Shown: piece by piece, positions 7,403-16,187 of the stretch | Layout: every line of letters begins with the position of its first letter | Position numbering within the stretch: position 1 is the first letter of the stretch | Assembly: GCF_016722925.1 (NCBI RefSeq) | Contig: NZ_JAEQNC010000009.1 | Coordinates: 124,001-188,000 of the forward strand | Length of the DNA: 64,000 nt | Direction of reading: 5' to 3' | From: Phytoamicus setariae | GTDB taxonomy: Bacteria > Pseudomonadota > Alphaproteobacteria > Rhizobiales > Rhizobiaceae | Notes under the pieces: model-generated | Seen by the model: the letters and a program-made list of their open reading frames with translations, nothing else | Databases searched by the model: none | Told to the model about the DNA's origin: nothing | Made by a program: the position numbers and the translations under genes

Positions 7403-8935
7403 TCATTCAGCAGCAACGCGTTTTGCCTGTGTGCTGATGTCGTTCGAGAACCAGCTGGAGATTGCGCTGTCGGCTGCGGAGAAAGTCTGCCCACCCAAAA
7501 CGCGATCCGACAATCCGGCGGAATTCTTGACGAATGCCAGCGGGCTATCCCAGTTGAAATTGCGATAGACTGCGGCAAGATGTGCGAACGGTGGAGACTG
7601 AGCGAAGAGCTGGAAAGTCAGCCGGTGACCGGCATAATCCGAGTTCAAAAGATCGCGAGCAAATGCCAGCAGCTTCCGGCGGTCGTCTGCGACCCATTCA
7701 TCGTTAATGCTGTAGTACTTGTCGAGCCATGGCTTGGTTTCCGGGTTTTCGAACGAAGCCGCATCCGGCGTTACGCAAATCTGGCCGCCGCAGAGTTCCC
7801 GGGCGATGTGCATCATCTCGTGAAGCTGCGAGCAAGCCAGAACGCGACCCGTGTAAAGCAGGGACTGGTTCGGCATCATCAGGCCGGCGGGCGAGCGCTC
7901 AGCCAAGGCGATTGCGGCGGTAAGGTGCGCGTTGATGCCTTCACGATAGACAGCAAGCTGGGCAAGCTTTTCCTGCACTGCCTGCTGCTTGTCGAGGCCC
8001 GTCTGGCGCGCATTGAACAACGCCGCACCGATCATCATGTCGGCGACCTTGAGGTTGCGCTGGACAAATGCGAACGCCGAATAGCGGTGAAGAGTTGCAC
8101 GGATAAACGTCGCGGCCTTGGTATGCCGATAGAACAGAACGTTTTCCCACGGGATCAGCACGTCGTCGAAGATCACGATCGTGTCGACCTCGTCAAACCC
8201 GTTGGCCAACGGATAGTCCTTTTTAGAAGCTCGGCCGGCGAAGCCTGTCCGGCAAATGAATTTCAGGTTCGGGCTGCCGAGATCGCAAATAAAGCCTACG
8301 GCATAATCGCTCAACGCATTGTTGCCCCAGTTGGCGATGGTTGGCTTGGTAAAGGCCTGATTGGCATAGGCAGCAGCGGTTTCATATTTCGCACCACGGA
8401 CTACGATGCCGGCATCAGTTTCCTTCACAACATGCAACAGCATATCGGGATCTTGATCCTGGGGCGCTTTCGATCGATCGCCCTTCGGGTCGGTATTTGC
8501 CGAAACATGGAAGGGATCCTCCCTCAGCACCCGATGGATGTGATGCTTGATGTTCTTCGAGAACTGCGGATCGACCTCGTTGAGAACGTCCTGCCCGTCG
8601 AAGAGCGACCACATTTCACCCACGGTCTCGTCGCCGACACGAGTGACCACACCGCCCACCTCGTTGAGCAAATGGTCCGTCGCGCGCCGCTTGGCCCACC
8701 AGTCGTCTTGCGTGTATGGAAGGGCGCTGCCAAGTGCGTTGCACTCGCCATCCTGTACGACAGTCATGATGTCGCGGTGTGCTTCCTCATGCTGCATGTC
8801 GAAGATGCGAGCTCGGATATCCACGATCGGCTTAAACTGGGGATGGGTGGTGACGTCGCTTACGCGTTCTCCATTTACCCATATGCGCCGGCCATCGCGG
8901 ATCGAATCCCTATACTGTTGACCTGTCCTGATCAT
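7403..8935 (-). CDS. HpaB-type FADH2-dependent aromatic monooxygenase
   Basis: The 510-residue protein matches the 4-hydroxyphenylacetate 3-monooxygenase oxygenase component in length and pattern. It begins MIRTGQQYRDSIRDGR, followed by DGECNALG, NLKFICRTGFAGRASK, FDDVLIPWENV and HEMMHIARELCGGQ. This family takes reduced flavin from a separate reductase and hydroxylates phenolic or heteroaromatic substrates; it also includes pyrrole-2-carboxylate monooxygenase. The likely partner is the reductase-LysR fusion at 2428-3594. The ATG at 8935 gives the canonical family N-terminus. The binding-protein gene lies upstream and RidA 86 nt downstream. The substrate is not determined; the amide/imine-processing neighbours favour an N-containing compound. 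Confidence 0.82.
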   Translation of the reverse strand: MIRTGQQYRDSIRDGRRIWVNGERVSDVTTHPQFKPIVDIRARIFDMQHEEAHRDIMTVVQDGECNALGSALPYTQDDWWAKRRATDHLLNEVGGVVTRVGDETVGEMWSLFDGQDVLNEVDPQFSKNIKHHIHRVLREDPFHVSANTDPKGDRSKAPQDQDPDMLLHVVKETDAGIVVRGAKYETAAAYANQAFTKPTIANWGNNALSDYAVGFICDLGSPNLKFICRTGFAGRASKKDYPLANGFDEVDTIVIFDDVLIPWENVLFYRHTKAATFIRATLHRYSAFAFVQRNLKVADMMIGAALFNARQTGLDKQQAVQEKLAQLAVYREGINAHLTAAIALAERSPAGLMMPNQSLLYTGRVLACSQLHEMMHIARELCGGQICVTPDAASFENPETKPWLDKYYSINDEWVADDRRKLLAFARDLLNSDYAGHRLTFQLFAQSPPFAHLAAVYRNFNWDSPLAFVKNSAGLSDRVLGGQTFSAADSAISSWFSNDISTQAKRVAAE

Positions 8936-9060
8936 CGGTGATCCTCTTGTTTTTATGAATATTTTGGCTTTCGCCATCGAGCCGCGGGGGCTCCTGTCTG
9001 TGTTAACAAGCCGCAGCGCAGACGGAAAATATGGGTTTCTGTGGCTATGCAGCAGTTTTT

Positions 9061-9086
9061 CCGATGCCGGACGTTTCCGGCATCGG
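9061..9086. other. intercistronic stem-loop after the binding-protein gene
   Basis: CCGATGCCGGA and its perfect reverse complement form an 11-bp stem around a 4-nt loop, 10 nt past the binding-protein stop and 126 nt before the monooxygenase ATG. Neither strand has a U-run after the stem. It is better read as an mRNA-processing or 3'-end-protecting element that raises binding-protein expression than as a full terminator. Confidence 0.7.
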
Positions 9087-9096
9087 AGGGGCGTGC

Positions 9097-10230
9097 TTAC
9101 TGGGAGTGGGTTTCCCACGTGCCGTTGCGCACCTCTTTGATTTCAATCGCGACCGGTATCTGGGTTTGTCCGTTCGTATCGAAAGTCGTCTCGCCGAGCG
9201 CACCGTCGTACTTGATCGCGCGAATAGCCTTGGCCAGCGCTTCCTTGTCTTCGATCCCCGTTTCCTTGATTGCGGCCAGGAGGATGTTCGTCGCGTCGAA
9301 TGCGTACTTGGTGTATGGACTGGTCTCCTCGACAAAAGCGCGCGCCTTATAGTCGGCGTTCATCTTTTCGAGCCGGGGATTTGATTGCGAGGCCGGGTAG
9401 CTGACCATGGTGCCATCGGCAGCCGCGCCGGCAAGTGTAATGAATTCAGGATCGTAGAAGCCCGATATGCCAATCATCGGGATTTTTAGCCCGATCTCCA
9501 CCATCTGCTTGCGCAGGATCCCGGCTTCGGCGATCACGCCTCCGAAATATATGGCGTCCGGAGCGGTCTCCCGCAGCTTGGTGAGGGTCGTGCGGAAATC
9601 GACCGTACCAACCGGGAAGAGATCTTTGCCGACGATTTTGCCGCCCGCGTCTGTGAAAAACTTGTCGAAAGCCTCCGTATTGGAGGTCCCGTAATCGCTG
9701 GTGTCTGCGATGATTGCTATTTTCTTGGCGCCGAGTTTTGTAGCTGCCCAATCCGCCAATGGCTTGTTCTCAGTGACGAGAGTCGGTGTGACGCGGGTAA
9801 TCTCCGGCAGGTTCTGTTCGGTGATCTTGGGGCTGATGGCGCCCCAAACGATCATTGGAACCTGGAAGCGGTTGAAGACCGGCATGGTTGCCAGGGCCAC
9901 CGGGCTGTTCCAATGTCCAATCGCCGCAACGACGCCGGGATCGTTGACGAGCTTCAATGCCGCCGCAACGCCCGTTTGGGGATCTGAGGCGTCATCGAGT
10001 GCTGTTGACTCCACCTGGTAGGGATAGCCCGAGGCGTTCGCCTGTTCGATCGCCAAGAGGAAACCGTTTCGAGCTCCGAGACCCTGTTGGGCATTGCCGC
10101 CGCTGATAGGGCCAATGAAGCCTAGCTTGATATGAGGCTTTTCCTGAGCTGCCGCCGGCATTGCGGTCATCGTCGCTGACAGCATCAGCCCGGCCAAAAT
10201 AGTCCGACGGCGCATAATCAGTTCTTTCAT
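9097..10230 (-). CDS. ABC transporter substrate-binding protein, branched-chain amino acid (LivJ/K) type
   Basis: The 377-residue protein has a signal peptide (MKELIMRRRTILAGL, then a hydrophobic core ending in PAAAQ) and a type I periplasmic binding fold with KLGFIGPISGGNAQQG. It should capture a ligand in the periplasm for the livHMGF components encoded divergently at 10500-14093. Family members bind amino acids, amides and aromatic acids. The ATG at 10230 has GAGAGGG upstream. It is first in the minus-strand operon leading to the monooxygenase, so its ligand is probably that pathway's substrate. Confidence 0.87.
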   Translation of the reverse strand: MKELIMRRRTILAGLMLSATMTAMPAAAQEKPHIKLGFIGPISGGNAQQGLGARNGFLLAIEQANASGYPYQVESTALDDASDPQTGVAAALKLVNDPGVVAAIGHWNSPVALATMPVFNRFQVPMIVWGAISPKITEQNLPEITRVTPTLVTENKPLADWAATKLGAKKIAIIADTSDYGTSNTEAFDKFFTDAGGKIVGKDLFPVGTVDFRTTLTKLRETAPDAIYFGGVIAEAGILRKQMVEIGLKIPMIGISGFYDPEFITLAGAAADGTMVSYPASQSNPRLEKMNADYKARAFVEETSPYTKYAFDATNILLAAIKETGIEDKEALAKAIRAIKYDGALGETTFDTNGQTQIPVAIEIKEVRNGTWETHSQ

Positions 10231-10337
10231 TTTGTTCACCCTCTCGTTTCTGTTTTTGGCCGTGACGATCTGGTGGAAGCATTCCGAAATCGCCCTATGC
10301 GTCAGCCACGCATGAAAGCTGCTGGATGAGAGCGGAG

Positions 10338-10375
10338 TCAGAAAGTCGTAATTTCTGATGGGCTGGATCAGAAAA
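10338..10375. promoter_or_regulatory. dyad in the divergent liv promoter region
   Basis: TCAGAAA, 7 nt and TTTCTGA form a 21-bp interrupted palindrome (10338-10358). A third half-site, TCAGAAAA, follows at 10368-10375. It lies between the divergent binding-protein and livH genes (10231-10499). The size and symmetry suit a LysR-family operator, plausibly that of the cluster's own LysR. No site has been demonstrated. Confidence 0.4.
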
Positions 10376-10499
10376 CCCTTGCCATTGGCCACGAGCTTTC
10401 ACTTGCGTCGGCTCGGATGAGGCCAATAATCCCCCAGAACAGCGCCAGGTCACGAGGAAGACTTGAAAAGCCGCTGCACAATAATGAGGGAGAATTCAT

Positions 10500-11417
10500 A
10501 TGGACGCTCTGGTTGCGCAGCATTTGCTCAACTGGCTGGTGCTCGCCAGCATCTATACCTTACTTGCGCTGGGCTTCAGTCTGCTATTCGGCGTCCTGGA
10601 CGTCATCCATTTTTCCCATGGCGACGTCGCGATGGTCGCGCCATTCGTGGCGCTTGCGGCCGTGCAAGCCGTTACGACTGTCGCCGCGCCGCTGGGCGCG
10701 CCTGTCGCGCTTTTGCTGGCTATTCTGGCCTCGATGGTCGCGATCGGCCTGTTGGGCGTTCTGCTTGACTGGCTGGTGATCCGGCGGTTCCGGAGTGCGC
10801 CGGCTATGATGGCGCTGGTAGCAACCGTGGCGCTCGGAACCGTGATCCGCGAAATGATCCGCACTTTCTATCCCCAGGGTTCGAACCCCAAGCCCTTCCC
10901 CGCGATCTCAACCGGGGCGTTTCAAATCGGGGAATTCGTCATACCGACCTTCAGCCTGATCGTAATTGGCGTCAGTGTCGCCATGGTCGTGGCACTCTTC
11001 GCCCTGCTCACTCACACGTCTGTCGGGATGCGGATCCGCGCCGTCGCCGAAGATCGCAACATTGCGCGCCTGATGGCTATCAGGCCGAACCAGATCTTTG
11101 CCATCACCTTCTTCATCGCCTCGGCAGTGGGCGCGATCGGCGCTGTGTTTTTCGTCAGCCACGCCGGGGTGGTGCGTTTCGATTTTGGCGTTCAGCTTGG
11201 CCTGATCGGCTTCTCCGCGGCTGTGATCGGAGGGCTCGGCTCGATGCAGGGCGCCATCCTCGGCAGTCTGTTGATTGCTGGCGTCGATGTACTCGTCCAG
11301 ATCGCAGTTCCTGACGGGGCATCCTACCGGCTCGTGTTCATGTTCGTACTGACCATTCTGGTCCTTGTGCTGAAACCCGCAGGCCTATTGGGCAAGCCCG
11401 TCTTCGAGAAAGTCTGA
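10500..11417 (+). CDS. livH: branched-chain amino acid-type ABC permease (LivH)
   Basis: A 305-residue hydrophobic protein of the LivH family with about eight membrane segments and the loop GLIGFSAAVIGGLGSMQGAI near residue 240, which contacts the ATPases. It starts MDALVAQHLLNWLV after a GAGGGAGAATTCAT-like upstream region. It forms the inner-membrane pore with LivM, 3 nt downstream. The ligand is given by the divergently encoded binding protein and is probably not an ordinary branched-chain amino acid, given the monooxygenase neighbours. Confidence 0.88.
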   Translation: MDALVAQHLLNWLVLASIYTLLALGFSLLFGVLDVIHFSHGDVAMVAPFVALAAVQAVTTVAAPLGAPVALLLAILASMVAIGLLGVLLDWLVIRRFRSAPAMMALVATVALGTVIREMIRTFYPQGSNPKPFPAISTGAFQIGEFVIPTFSLIVIGVSVAMVVALFALLTHTSVGMRIRAVAEDRNIARLMAIRPNQIFAITFFIASAVGAIGAVFFVSHAGVVRFDFGVQLGLIGFSAAVIGGLGSMQGAILGSLLIAGVDVLVQIAVPDGASYRLVFMFVLTILVLVLKPAGLLGKPVFEKV

Positions 11418-11420
11418 TCC

Positions 11421-12611
11421 ATGTCACAAACCAGAATTGACACCGACGTCTTGGTTGATCGCCAGGGTGTTGTAACAAATGCTGCAATCGTTACTGCGGT
11501 AGAGATAGGAGGAGCGGCCCTTCTGGGTGCTTTCCTGCTCACGGACATAACCGCAATCGTCGTCCTGTTGCTCGCGGTGATGGGCGCCATCTTTGGCCTG
11601 CTTCAAATGCGCCCACAGATCGAGGAGCGGATCGTCGCCGCTTTCCATGACCAACGGCGCCTCGCTGTCGTGCTGGGATCAATCCTTGTCGTTGCATATC
11701 CCTTCTTCATGCAGGGAAATAGCTACGTGCTTCACCTTCTTATCGTGTCGCAACTTTACGCCGTTCTGGCTCTGGCGCTGAATTTCCAGCTTGGAAGTGC
11801 CAACATTCCGAATTTCGCTACGGGTGCTTCGTATGGGATCGGGGCTTACACTTCAGCCCTTCTGGCGGTCAACTTCGGTGTCTCTTTCTGGCTTACCCTC
11901 CCCGTATCGGCAGTCGTGGCTACGCTATTTGGCTTTATGCTCGGCTTTCCGTCGATGCGCACCAAGGACAGCTATCTTGCGCTCGTCACAATCGCGTTTG
12001 CCATCGTCGTCCATCAGCTCCTGAACAATTTCACCTGGACTGGCGGTCCGAATGGCGTGGTGGGCATCCCGGCCCCGACCCTATTCGGACATTCCTTTGC
12101 CCGGCCGATTGAGATCTTCGGATTCCGCCTGCCCAGCCAAGCCAACTTCTACTACCTGTCGGCGGCCCTGGTTGGCCTGTCGATTGTCGCAGCTCGACGG
12201 CTCCACGAAAGCCGCGTGGGACTGGCGTGGAACGCCTTGCGCGCCGACCCGCTTGCCGCGCGTTGCCAAGGCATCGACATCGTGCGGTACAAGATGCTTG
12301 CATTTGGCGTTGACGCCTTCCTCGCAGCATTCGCCGGCACAATTTATGCATTTTACGTCAGCTACATCTCTCCCGACAACTTCACCTTCCTGGTCTCGGT
12401 GACGATCATGACGATGGTTATCGTCGGCGGCATGGACAACACGCTCGGCGTTATCATCGGCGCATTTCTTTTGACGATGCTGCCGGAGAAGCTTCGTATC
12501 TTCTCGGACTATCGGCTTCTTTTCGTTGGTGTTGTCGTCATTCTGTTCCTCATCTTGCGCCCGCAGGGACTTTTCCCGCAGCGCGCCAGAAACTACGGAG
12601 CCAACCAATGA
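11421..12611 (+). CDS. livM: branched-chain amino acid-type ABC permease (LivM)
   Basis: A 396-residue LivM-family permease. It has a long N-terminal hydrophobic region, the ANFATGASYGIGAYTSAL-like LivM motif (here NFATGASYGIGAYTSALL near residue 135) and a C-terminal IVGGMDNTLGVIIGAFLL loop. It pairs with LivH in the membrane. It starts 3 nt after livH and overlaps livG by 4 nt, so the four genes are translationally coupled. Confidence 0.88.
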   Translation: MSQTRIDTDVLVDRQGVVTNAAIVTAVEIGGAALLGAFLLTDITAIVVLLLAVMGAIFGLLQMRPQIEERIVAAFHDQRRLAVVLGSILVVAYPFFMQGNSYVLHLLIVSQLYAVLALALNFQLGSANIPNFATGASYGIGAYTSALLAVNFGVSFWLTLPVSAVVATLFGFMLGFPSMRTKDSYLALVTIAFAIVVHQLLNNFTWTGGPNGVVGIPAPTLFGHSFARPIEIFGFRLPSQANFYYLSAALVGLSIVAARRLHESRVGLAWNALRADPLAARCQGIDIVRYKMLAFGVDAFLAAFAGTIYAFYVSYISPDNFTFLVSVTIMTMVIVGGMDNTLGVIIGAFLLTMLPEKLRIFSDYRLLFVGVVVILFLILRPQGLFPQRARNYGANQ

Positions 12612-13399
12612 ACCGCCCGCTCCTGGATGTTCGCGATCTATCGATCTGCTTTGGCGGCCTTGTCGCGGTAGCGGAGGTCAATCTCGCCCTCAACGCTTCC
12701 GAGATCGTCTGCATCATCGGCCCGAATGGCGCCGGGAAATCCACGCTGCTAAACCTGATCTCGGGCATCTATCGCCCGACCCAGGGAAGTGTGAAGCTGG
12801 AGGGACAGGACATCACAGGATGGCCCGTCCACCGTATCGCTGCGGCGGGCATTGCTCGGACCTTCCAGTCCAGCCGGCTTTTCAACGACTTGACCTTGCT
12901 TGATAACGTGCTGATAGGAATGCACACGCGCACCAGTTCCGGGGTATTGGACGCCCTGCTTCGCCCTGCCAAGGCGAGGGCTGAACTAGAGGCCGCAGCC
13001 GAGCGAGCGGGCGAACTGATCCGCGCGGTCTCACCACACCTCTACGCACGTCGACATACGCTTGCGGGTGCATTGCCGCAAGCCGACCGTCGTCGATTGG
13101 AAATCGCCCGCGCCCTCGCCTCCGAGCCTAAGGTCATCATGCTGGACGAACCGTCCTCCGGCATGGATGACCGCGATACCGATGCGCTCATCGCTGACGT
13201 GCGCCGGCTCATGGTCGAACGGCCGGGCCTTTCGTTCCTGATCATCGAACACGACATGCGGTTGGTCGCCACGTTGCCCGACCGGGTTGCCGTGATCGAT
13301 TACGGCCGGAAGATTGCCGACGGCGACTTCAGCGAAGTGCGGCTGATGCCGCGCGTACAGGAAGCCTATCTTGGACAAAAGGCCGCAAAACATGCTTGA
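12608..13399 (+). CDS. livG: branched-chain amino acid-type ABC ATPase (LivG), degenerate signature motif
   Basis: The 263-residue ATPase has Walker A GPNGAGKST and Walker B VIMLDEPSSGMD, and ends in the usual LivG tail. The signature region reads LPQADRRRLEIARAL, where relatives have LSYGQQRRLEIARAL, so the expected serine/glycine of the C-loop is not obvious. LivF (next gene) keeps MSGGEQ, so the pair may have one degenerate ATP site. It overlaps livM by 4 nt and livF by 8 nt. Confidence 0.85.
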   Translation: MNRPLLDVRDLSICFGGLVAVAEVNLALNASEIVCIIGPNGAGKSTLLNLISGIYRPTQGSVKLEGQDITGWPVHRIAAAGIARTFQSSRLFNDLTLLDNVLIGMHTRTSSGVLDALLRPAKARAELEAAAERAGELIRAVSPHLYARRHTLAGALPQADRRRLEIARALASEPKVIMLDEPSSGMDDRDTDALIADVRRLMVERPGLSFLIIEHDMRLVATLPDRVAVIDYGRKIADGDFSEVRLMPRVQEAYLGQKAAKHA

Positions 13400-14093
13400 G
13401 ATGAACTCTGTCAGTACCAATTACGGCCCAGTGCCGATGCTCCGCGATGTATCCCTGCACGTTGGGCCAGGCGAGATGGTGTGTCTGCTCGGGCCCAATG
13501 GCGCAGGGAAAAGCACGACTTTCAACGCCATTTGCGGCCTCTTGCGCAGCGACACCGGCACAATTCGCATTGCCGGAAGGGACGTAAAGGAGCGTGGCAC
13601 CGAGCGGCTTGCGAGTCTCGGCGCAGGTTTCGTCCCCGAGGGGCGGCGTCTCTTTCCCACGTTGACAGTGCGCGAAAACTTGCGTCTTGCGTTCGATGCC
13701 GCGCGCAACCCGGCGCTTGATTTCAAATCTCAGATCGATCGCATGGCGGATCTGTTCCCTCGTATTCGCGAGAGATTGGGGCAAAAGGCGGGAACAATGT
13801 CCGGGGGCGAGCAGGCTATGGTGGCGTTAGCCCGCGCGCTGATTGCCGATCCCTCCCTTGTCGTGATGGATGAACCGTCACTTGGCCTCTCGCCCAAATT
13901 GATCGACGAATACTTCCAGATCGTCGCCCGAATTCGCGACGAGGGCAAAGCCGTGCTGCTGATCGAACAGAATGCAGAGACCGCATTGTCAATCGCCGAG
14001 CGCGGCTATCTCCTGATCCGGGGACGGATCGTTCTCAGCGGGCTGAGCGCTGATCTTCTAAAGGATGACACGATCCGTCATCTTTATCTCTAG
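13392..14093 (+). CDS. livF: branched-chain amino acid-type ABC ATPase (LivF)
   Basis: The 233-residue LivF ATPase starts MLEMNSVSTNYGPVPML, has Walker A GPNGAGKST, signature MSGGEQAMVALARAL and Walker B LVVMDEPSLGLSP. I chose the ATG at 13392, which overlaps the livG stop by 8 nt; the longer in-frame start would add seven non-family residues. It completes the HMGF operon, which ends convergently with the aspartase gene. Confidence 0.88.
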   Translation: MLEMNSVSTNYGPVPMLRDVSLHVGPGEMVCLLGPNGAGKSTTFNAICGLLRSDTGTIRIAGRDVKERGTERLASLGAGFVPEGRRLFPTLTVRENLRLAFDAARNPALDFKSQIDRMADLFPRIRERLGQKAGTMSGGEQAMVALARALIADPSLVVMDEPSLGLSPKLIDEYFQIVARIRDEGKAVLLIEQNAETALSIAERGYLLIRGRIVLSGLSADLLKDDTIRHLYL

Positions 14094-14203
14094 CGGCAGC
14101 TGGCTGCAAAACCTCGCTCGAAGTCTGCCTCCAATAGCCGACTTCTTGGGTTTTTGACCTGCTCATCGTACTTCGACTTGGAATGATGCCGAAGGATGTC
14201 GTG

Positions 14204-14234
14204 GAAAAGCTCGGCGTTTCAAAAAACGCCGAGC
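14204..14234 (-). terminator. rho-independent terminator for the aspartase gene
   Basis: GCTCGGCGTTT and its perfect reverse complement form an 11-bp stem (14209-14219 with 14224-14234) around a 4-nt loop. On the minus strand a TTTT run follows directly. It lies 50 nt past the aspartase stop, and may also dampen read-through from livF. Confidence 0.7.
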
Positions 14235-14283
14235 AGTTGGCAGGGCTTAGGTTGTGGCCTGCTGGGAACGAAAGTAGGAAATG

Positions 14284-15708
14284 TTATGACGCTATCTTGG
14301 ACGGCGTCGGTCGTACCAACATGTGCAAATCCGCAGTTTGGGCGATAAGATCCTCGGACAGGTCATCTTGTTCCGAAAGGATTTCGCGGATCGTTTTTCC
14401 GGTGACCAGTACCTGCTTGGCCAGGTCGGCCGCACGCTCATAGCCGATTGCTGGTGTAAGCGCTGTGGCTACGGCGGTACTGGCTTCAAGATGTTTCCTG
14501 CAGGTCTCGGGGTTTGCGGAAATTCCCATGACGCACTTCGTGCGCAGTGTGTTGACCGCATTCGTGAGGAGCTCGATCGAATGCAACACGTTGTATGCGA
14601 TAACCGGCTCCATCACGTTCAGCTGGAGTTGCCCGGCCTCCGAGGCAAGAGTGATCGTCAGGTCATAGCCGATGATCTGAAACGCGACCTGGTTGACCAC
14701 CTCGGGCACAACCGGATTAACCTTGCCAGGCATGATCGATGAACCGGGCTGCAGAGCCGGCAGGTTTATTTCATTCAGACCACCGCGCGGCCCGCTTGAA
14801 AGAAGTCTAAGGTCGTTGCAGATTTTCGACAGCTTCGTGGCAGTCCTCTTCAACATGCCCGAAAACAGGACGAAGGCACCCGTGTCCCAGCAGGCTTCGA
14901 TCAAATTACCTGCCAACACGACGGGCAGTCCCGTGACTTTGCGTAATTCATCGACGGCTGCGGCTTGGTAGTCGGAACTCGTGTTGATTCCGGTTCCAAT
15001 CGCGGTTCCCCCAAGATTTACCTCGCGAAAGAGCGATGTGATTTCTCCAAGTCTGGCGACGTCCTCGCGCAACGTTATGGCGTACGCCCCGAACTCCTGT
15101 CCCAGCGTCATCGGCACCGCATCCTGCAGCTGTGTGCGACCGAGTTTGAGTATGTCGGCAAAGCTGCTTGCCTTCGCCTCGAACGCGCCTGCGAGGAGCT
15201 CAAGTGCTTCGCCAAGCTGTTCATGTGACAAAAGGATCGCGAGGCGAATGGCGGTGGGGTATACGTCGTTAGTCGACTGCGAGAGATTCACGTCGTTGTT
15301 CGGGTGCAAGGCCGCATAGTCGCCACGGGGTAACCCAAGAATCTCGAGACCTCGATTGGCGATAACCTCGTTGATGTTCATGTTCGTTGAAGTCCCAGCA
15401 CCTCCCTGGAAAACATCGAGAGGAAACGCACCAAGATGCTGACCGGATATGATCTCCTCGCAGGCGCGGCAAATCACATCACCTTTGCCTGGATCTAGAC
15501 CGCCTAGTCTGACGTTGGCGCGGGCTGCGGCCATTTTCACGTATGCAAGCGACTTTATGAAGCGCGGAAAATGACTTATCGGAATGCCCGATATAGGGAA
15601 ATTGACGATGCCGCGGGCAGTCTGTGGCCCATAGTATGCATCAACTGGGATCGCCACGGGACCAATTGAGTCCACTTCTATGCGTTCTGGTTCCGTCATC
15701 GCTGTCAA
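14284..15708 (-). CDS. aspA: aspartate ammonia-lyase
   Basis: The 474-residue protein is a member of the aspartase/fumarase superfamily. The signature loop GSSIMPGKVNPVVPEVVNQ, the following AGQLQLNVMEPVI and the N-terminal IPVDAYYGPQTARGI pattern fit AspA better than FumC. It would convert L-aspartate to fumarate and ammonia. A TTG at 15708 has GGGAG about 6 nt upstream and is taken as the start; an ATG at 15699 is the alternative. It converges on livF and is divergent from the peptide-binding-protein operon. It may channel amino-nitrogen or C4 products of the neighbouring pathways into central metabolism. Confidence 0.82.
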   Translation of the reverse strand: MTAMTEPERIEVDSIGPVAIPVDAYYGPQTARGIVNFPISGIPISHFPRFIKSLAYVKMAAARANVRLGGLDPGKGDVICRACEEIISGQHLGAFPLDVFQGGAGTSTNMNINEVIANRGLEILGLPRGDYAALHPNNDVNLSQSTNDVYPTAIRLAILLSHEQLGEALELLAGAFEAKASSFADILKLGRTQLQDAVPMTLGQEFGAYAITLREDVARLGEITSLFREVNLGGTAIGTGINTSSDYQAAAVDELRKVTGLPVVLAGNLIEACWDTGAFVLFSGMLKRTATKLSKICNDLRLLSSGPRGGLNEINLPALQPGSSIMPGKVNPVVPEVVNQVAFQIIGYDLTITLASEAGQLQLNVMEPVIAYNVLHSIELLTNAVNTLRTKCVMGISANPETCRKHLEASTAVATALTPAIGYERAADLAKQVLVTGKTIREILSEQDDLSEDLIAQTADLHMLVRPTPSKIAS

Positions 15709-16187
15709 GGAAGTCTCCCGTGCTCTGTTGAATCATCGCATGGCGCTGCAACCGGCACCTGAGTAGACCTTGATGGTCATGCTCGCCCGCCCCATCCGTG
15801 ATGACGGTCTATCGTGTGACTTCGCTCCAGCGAAATAGTCTTTGCTGGGCCAATGATTAGGAAAAAACTGATCTGTCACAAATCTTCGCGCTTAACGGAC
15901 TGCTGACCTTAAGTATGGATTTTCCCGCCCTGTTTGACGTCGAGCGGAACCAGACGCTGGGCATTTCGCGTTTTGCGGCGCCATGGGACCGGAGCTTGTC
16001 AGTCGATCATCATACGGGGCGAACGGCCTTGCCCTCTCAGATGTTTTCTCACGAACCGGTTTGCAAACAGGATCCAAGCGCTGTTAGTTTTTCATCTTTT
16101 ATGTTGACTCATGTTGAAAAAATAACATAGCTTGAACTCGTAGGCGTCATAACGTTGATGCCACACAGCGCCGGGAGGAACGCGACC
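15709..16187. other. divergent intergenic region, aspA / peptide transporter
   Basis: About 480 nt without a convincing gene. An AT-rich stretch at 16090-16130 carries a direct repeat ATGTTGA (16101-16107 and 16111-16117, 10 nt apart) followed by TAACAT. The TTGACT at 16104-16109 could serve as a -35 element, but no strong -10 follows at the ideal spacing. This is the most likely place for the RpiR regulator of the downstream operon to bind. Confidence 0.4.
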
